Assembly (NCBI GenBank): GCA_016709225.1
Contig: JADJEE010000002.1
Span: 1,674,001-1,738,000 of the forward strand
Direction of reading: 5' to 3'
Length of the DNA stretch: 64,000 nucleotides
Source of the DNA: Deltaproteobacteria bacterium
GTDB taxonomy: Bacteria; Myxococcota_A; Polyangia; Nannocystales; Nannocystaceae
This document shows positions 60,710-64,000 of the stretch, piece after piece. The notes below the pieces were generated by a model. That model saw nothing but the letters and a program-made list of their open reading frames with translations, was not told the DNA's origin and searched no databases. The position numbers were made by a program, and so were the translations under genes. How positions within the stretch are numbered: the first letter of the stretch is position 1; every line of letters begins with the position of its first letter.

Positions 60710-62761
60710 TCAGCCGCCGAACAGACGCTGCAGCACGCCGCGGCGCTTCTTTGCGGCCTTCTTCTTCGGTGCGGCGTAGGCGGGCGGTACCGTCCACGCC
60801 GTCGCCGGCACCGGATGCGCTGCGAGCACCTGGGCGCGCACCGCCTGCAGACGCATCGGCAGCACACCACAGGCCTCGGCGCTGGCAGGGTCGGCGTCGG
60901 CGGCCGCGACCGGCGGCGTGACCCGGTGCAGCGTGCCGAGCACGCCCGGGCTGGGCTCGGCCTGGATCTCGTCGAGCGCCGCGCCGAACGCCACGCACGG
61001 CGCGGGCGCCTGGCCGGCCTGCCACAGATCGAGCGACTGCTGCAGGCTGCGGTCGAGCTTGCTGCTCGCATCGGCATCGGCCGCGATGCGATCGAGCGCG
61101 CGGTGTCGCAGCGAGTACTCGAGCACCGGCTTGGGCGCAGCGACGAAGTCGAGCAACACCGGCAGCGCGCGATCACCCATCCGCGTCAGCGCGAGCTCGG
61201 TCGCTGCCACGCGCAGCGGCGGTCGCTGCAGCAGCGTCACCAGCTCGGTCAACACAGCCGGCTCGTCGAGCGCGTCGTCGTCGACCTCGAGCGCGCGTGA
61301 CCAAGCCTGCATCGCGTCGTCGTCGCGCGACGGCACCGCGGTGAGTTCGCGCGCGCGCTGCAGCAGCAGGCTGCCGTCGTCGGGATGCAGCACCAACAGC
61401 GCGTCGAGCTGCACCAGCGCCGCCGCGTGGTCGCCTCGGCCGAGCGCCTCGTCGAGTGCGGTGCGATCGATCGTCGGCGTCGGCGTCGGCAGCAGCGACG
61501 CGAGCGACGATGGCCGGGTATCGGCCGCCACCACCGCGGCGGCCCCTGGGGCCTTCGAGACCGGCGGCGGCGCGTCACCGCGCTGCCACGCCTGCAGCCG
61601 ATCGGCGAGCCATGTCGCCGGCGGATCGGCGTCCGCGCTGCTCGGTGTCGAGGCACCGTCGGGGAGCTTCGCCAGCGCGATTGCACCGAGCACCACGGCC
61701 GCGGCCCCGACCCACCACAGCCGCGCGATCGCGCTGGGCTCGCGGGCCGGCGGCGGCATGCCGACCGCGCTGATCGGCGTCATGGTGGTCGCCCGCGCGA
61801 TGGTGCCGAACACCGGCCGCGCGGTCGACGACGACGCGGCCGCGATCTCGGCGTCGATCTCGGCCAGCGCCTCGCGGACCTCGCGGGCACTGGCGAAGCG
61901 ACGGTCGCGATCCTTCGCGAGCATGCGCATGACGACCTGACGCAGCCCATGGGGTAGCGCGTGCGAGAGCGGCGGCGGATCGTCGAACACATGCTGGCGC
62001 AGCAGCGCGGTCGGATCGTCACCCATGAAGGGCGGGATGCCGGCCAGCATCTCGTAGAGGATGACCCCCGCGGCGTACAGATCGGTCCGCAGATCGACGG
62101 TGCCACCGGCGGCCTGCTCGGGGCTCATGTACTGCGGCGTGCCGAACACGAAGCCCACACGGGTGAGCTTGGGACTCGCGCTGTCGGCCTCGGTGATCTT
62201 CGCGATGCCGAAGTCGACCAGCTTGAGCAGCTCATCGCCGTCGTGATCGCGCGTGACGAACACGTTCTCGGGCTTGAGATCCCGGTGGACGATGCCGTGC
62301 GCATGGGCGTGCTCGAGACCGGCGAGGATCTGCTGCATCAACGCGATCGCGCGACGCGGCGGCAGCGGCTTGCCGAGCTGCGCGGTCAGCTCGCCGCCCT
62401 CCAGCAGCTGCATCGCGAGGTACTTCGCCGGCGCCGCGCCGGGCACCGCCTGCCACGCCCCGAAGTCGAGCACGCGAACGCAGTTGGGGTGATCGAGCCG
62501 CGAGGCACTCGCGGCCTCGCGCTCGAAGCGGGCCGCGATCTCGCGGTCGTCGGCGAGCTTGGGGTGCAGGAGCTTGACCGCGACGTCTCGCTGCAGCCCG
62601 AGGTGGTGGCAGCGCAGCACCGCACCCATGCCGCCACGACCGAGCACCGCCTCGACGCGATAGCGCTCCGCGATCACGCGGCCGACCAGCACCGCGGGGT
62701 CGTCGGCTGCGAGCGCGCCAGTTGGCGCAGCGCCGGTGCTGCTGGCGGGAGCCGAAGTCAC
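60710..62761 (-). CDS. Ser/Thr protein kinase with one membrane helix
   Basis: A 683-residue kinase starting with GTG at 62761. The kinase domain covers about residues 30-300: GRGGMG, AVKLLHP, HRDLKPENV near 158, VDFGIAK and MSPEQ. It has the ordinary Leu in HRDLKP, so it is from a different subfamily than the two HRDFKP kinases here. A membrane helix (LWWVGAAAVVLGAIALA, about 345-362) is followed by a Pro-rich linker and a helical, TPR/HEAT-like part (about 440-620), ending in a Lys/Arg-rich tail (APKKKAAKKRRGVLQRL). It is divergent from the DUF3472-like lipoprotein gene. Confidence 0.93.
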   Translation of the reverse strand: MTSAPASSTGAAPTGALAADDPAVLVGRVIAERYRVEAVLGRGGMGAVLRCHHLGLQRDVAVKLLHPKLADDREIAARFEREAASASRLDHPNCVRVLDFGAWQAVPGAAPAKYLAMQLLEGGELTAQLGKPLPPRRAIALMQQILAGLEHAHAHGIVHRDLKPENVFVTRDHDGDELLKLVDFGIAKITEADSASPKLTRVGFVFGTPQYMSPEQAAGGTVDLRTDLYAAGVILYEMLAGIPPFMGDDPTALLRQHVFDDPPPLSHALPHGLRQVVMRMLAKDRDRRFASAREVREALAEIDAEIAAASSSTARPVFGTIARATTMTPISAVGMPPPAREPSAIARLWWVGAAAVVLGAIALAKLPDGASTPSSADADPPATWLADRLQAWQRGDAPPPVSKAPGAAAVVAADTRPSSLASLLPTPTPTIDRTALDEALGRGDHAAALVQLDALLVLHPDDGSLLLQRARELTAVPSRDDDAMQAWSRALEVDDDALDEPAVLTELVTLLQRPPLRVAATELALTRMGDRALPVLLDFVAAPKPVLEYSLRHRALDRIAADADASSKLDRSLQQSLDLWQAGQAPAPCVAFGAALDEIQAEPSPGVLGTLHRVTPPVAAADADPASAEACGVLPMRLQAVRAQVLAAHPVPATAWTVPPAYAAPKKKAAKKRRGVLQRLFGG

Positions 62762-62895
62762 GCGGCGCCATTGTACCGGGGTCGCTCTCGGCCGTGATAG
62801 CAGGTCGATCCCGGAGGATCGCGGCCGCGTCGACGGCAGAGCGCCGCCGCCGCGCCGCGAGTTCCTGACCGCTCGTACCGGTGTAGGCTCGTTGC

Positions 62896-63933
62896 ATGCC
62901 GCCGCACGTCCGAGGGATCATCGCGCTCGCCATCGCCGGCGCCTGCACCAGCAACGCCGACGGCAAGGTTGACAGCTCGTCGAGCTCCGACACCGACGGC
63001 ACCAGCACGCAGACCGCATCGACCACGCAGGCGACCACGCAGTCCGCCACCACGTCGACCGACAGCGACACCGAGAGCACCGCCACCGCAGCGACGGACA
63101 CCGCGACCACCGCGACCACCACCGCCGCAGACGACACCGCGAGCTCGAGCGGCGACGATGCCTGCGGCGACGGCGTTTGCAGCGACGACGAGGACGCCAG
63201 CAGCTGTTGCCTCGATTGTGGCGTGTGCGACGACGGTGCGACCGTGCGCATGCAGACCGGCGTCGAAGGCGGTGCCCCCGGCAGCGGCCTGACCCCCGGC
63301 GGCATGGCCGACACGCACGCGTACTTCGCGGGCGGGCCGTTCGCGGAGCTGGTCTACCCGTTCACGATCACCGACGAGCCGGTCGACGGCTCGAGCTGGT
63401 TCTGGGCCCAGCAGTTCTTCTTCGATGGCACCGATCAGGGCGGCTACACCGGCGTCCAGGCCAACGGCATCCTCGGCGGCCAGGTCGTCGGCAAGATGCT
63501 CATCGGCTCGATCTGGGACGCGACCGCGGCGGTACCCGGGCCGCAGGCCTCGTGTGAGCCGTTTGGCGGCGAGGGCGTCGGCTACAGCTGTCGGCTCGCG
63601 TACGCGTGGCGAGAGAACGTCACGTACCGCATGATCGTGCGCGAGGAGCAGCCGCAGCAGTGGTCGATCGCCGTGCACGATCCGACGATCCCCGGCGAGA
63701 TCCTGCTCGGCACCATCACGACCCCCGCGGCTTGGGGCCGCATCCACGGCCCCACTGCCGGCTTCGCCGAGTACTACGGAGAGACCGACAGCTGCGACAC
63801 CACGCCGTACGCGGTCGCACTGCTACACGCGCCGCTCGCCGACGGCACACCGCCGACCGGCGTCGACGCAGGCACGTACGGCACGTGCATGGCGGTGGCG
63901 ACGAGCAGCTGCACCGGACCGCTGTGCCAGTGA
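62896..63933 (+). CDS. DUF3472-like lipoprotein with Ser/Thr-rich stalk
   Basis: A 345-residue lipoprotein (lipobox IAGAC, Cys about 17). A long Ser/Thr/Asp stalk (about 22-90) precedes a short Cys-rich motif (CGDGVCSDDEDASSCCLDC), a variant of the CGDGxC type repeats of Gram-negative surface proteins. The C-terminal domain (about 120-290) contains WFWAQQFFFDGTDQGGYTGVQ, IGSIWDAT, GEGVGYSCRLAYAWRENVTYRMIV, resembling DUF3472 (a beta-sandwich glycan-associated domain). Binding of carbohydrate or cell wall is possible. It ends 67 bp before the window end, where no further gene is seen. Confidence 0.78.
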   Translation: MPPHVRGIIALAIAGACTSNADGKVDSSSSSDTDGTSTQTASTTQATTQSATTSTDSDTESTATAATDTATTATTTAADDTASSSGDDACGDGVCSDDEDASSCCLDCGVCDDGATVRMQTGVEGGAPGSGLTPGGMADTHAYFAGGPFAELVYPFTITDEPVDGSSWFWAQQFFFDGTDQGGYTGVQANGILGGQVVGKMLIGSIWDATAAVPGPQASCEPFGGEGVGYSCRLAYAWRENVTYRMIVREEQPQQWSIAVHDPTIPGEILLGTITTPAAWGRIHGPTAGFAEYYGETDSCDTTPYAVALLHAPLADGTPPTGVDAGTYGTCMAVATSSCTGPLCQ

Positions 63934-64000
63934 CGCGCCGGTGCCGGCACGCCGCAGGTTCCCGGGTCGCGAAGGACGGCGCGATACAGCGTCATTCGTA

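Noticed and set aside
1..64000. CRISPR arrays, tRNA or rRNA genes, prophage or integrative element
   Set aside because: No regularly spaced repeats, no tRNA-like cloverleaf that I could recognise, and no integrase, transposase or phage structural genes were seen.

Overview
The window looks like chromosomal DNA of a myxobacterium (phylum Myxococcota), most likely from the Nannocystineae. The evidence is very high GC with strong GC3 coding bias, many lipoproteins with Ser/Thr/Gly/Asp-rich linkers behind the lipid-attached Cys, C-terminal MYXO-CTERM-like tails (Cys/Gly segment, hydrophobic helix, Arg cluster), several eukaryote-like Ser/Thr kinases with TPR-type tails, and many sigma factors. 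I see no rRNA, tRNA, CRISPR array, integrase or complete insertion sequence. The placement is inference from protein style, not from a marker gene.

Layout. 0-8.8 kb: a primary-like sigma-70 factor, a Cys-rich repeat protein, a coiled-coil lipoprotein, a CAP-domain lipoprotein, a membrane Ser/Thr kinase and a FIST sensor protein. 8.8-14.6 kb: two large translationally coupled secreted proteins (PKD + beta-propeller + di-heme cytochrome; FG-GAP/PKD/MopE-type), then the MscL channel. 14.7-18.9 kb: two overlapping GH13 amylase lipoprotein genes. 18.9-23.6 kb: an AlkB-type alkane monooxygenase, divergent from a DUF1592-family/DUF1552 pair. 23.6-29.3 kb: a nitric oxide reductase block (Crp/Fnr regulator, norC, norB, norQ, norD) with an FNR-type box and a di-heme NorC. 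29.3-33.8 kb: a methyltransferase, an MpaB/Lcp-family oxygenase and a VWA lipoprotein, with a 168-bp hairpin element between the last two. 34-37.6 kb: a maltoporin-like porin and a third GH13 amylase lipoprotein.

37.7-44.4 kb: small membrane and lipid-anchored proteins, an ECF sigma factor with a membrane-spanning C-terminal extension, a DEDDh exonuclease, a VWA protein and an alpha/beta hydrolase. 44.5-48.3 kb: a membrane protein with a decayed partial copy 2 kb away, an LRR lipoprotein and a PLP enzyme. 48.4-51.3 kb: an arsM-led operon encoding an arsenite methyltransferase, an in-frame fusion of a SigZ-like sigma factor to a TauD-type dioxygenase, and a small membrane protein. 51.6-55 kb: a Cys-rich lipoprotein and a three-gene sigma module joined by GTGA overlaps. 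55-64 kb: two more Ser/Thr kinases, a large lipoprotein and a DUF3472-like lipoprotein.

How the parts may work together. The three amylases and the porin suggest starch or maltodextrin breakdown at the outer membrane and uptake of the products. The nor genes give NO detoxification or respiration under an NO/oxygen-responsive regulator. The most unusual items are the arsM/SigZ-dioxygenase operon, the di-heme NorC, the hairpin element that supplies the stop codons of both convergent neighbours, and the decayed gene copies.
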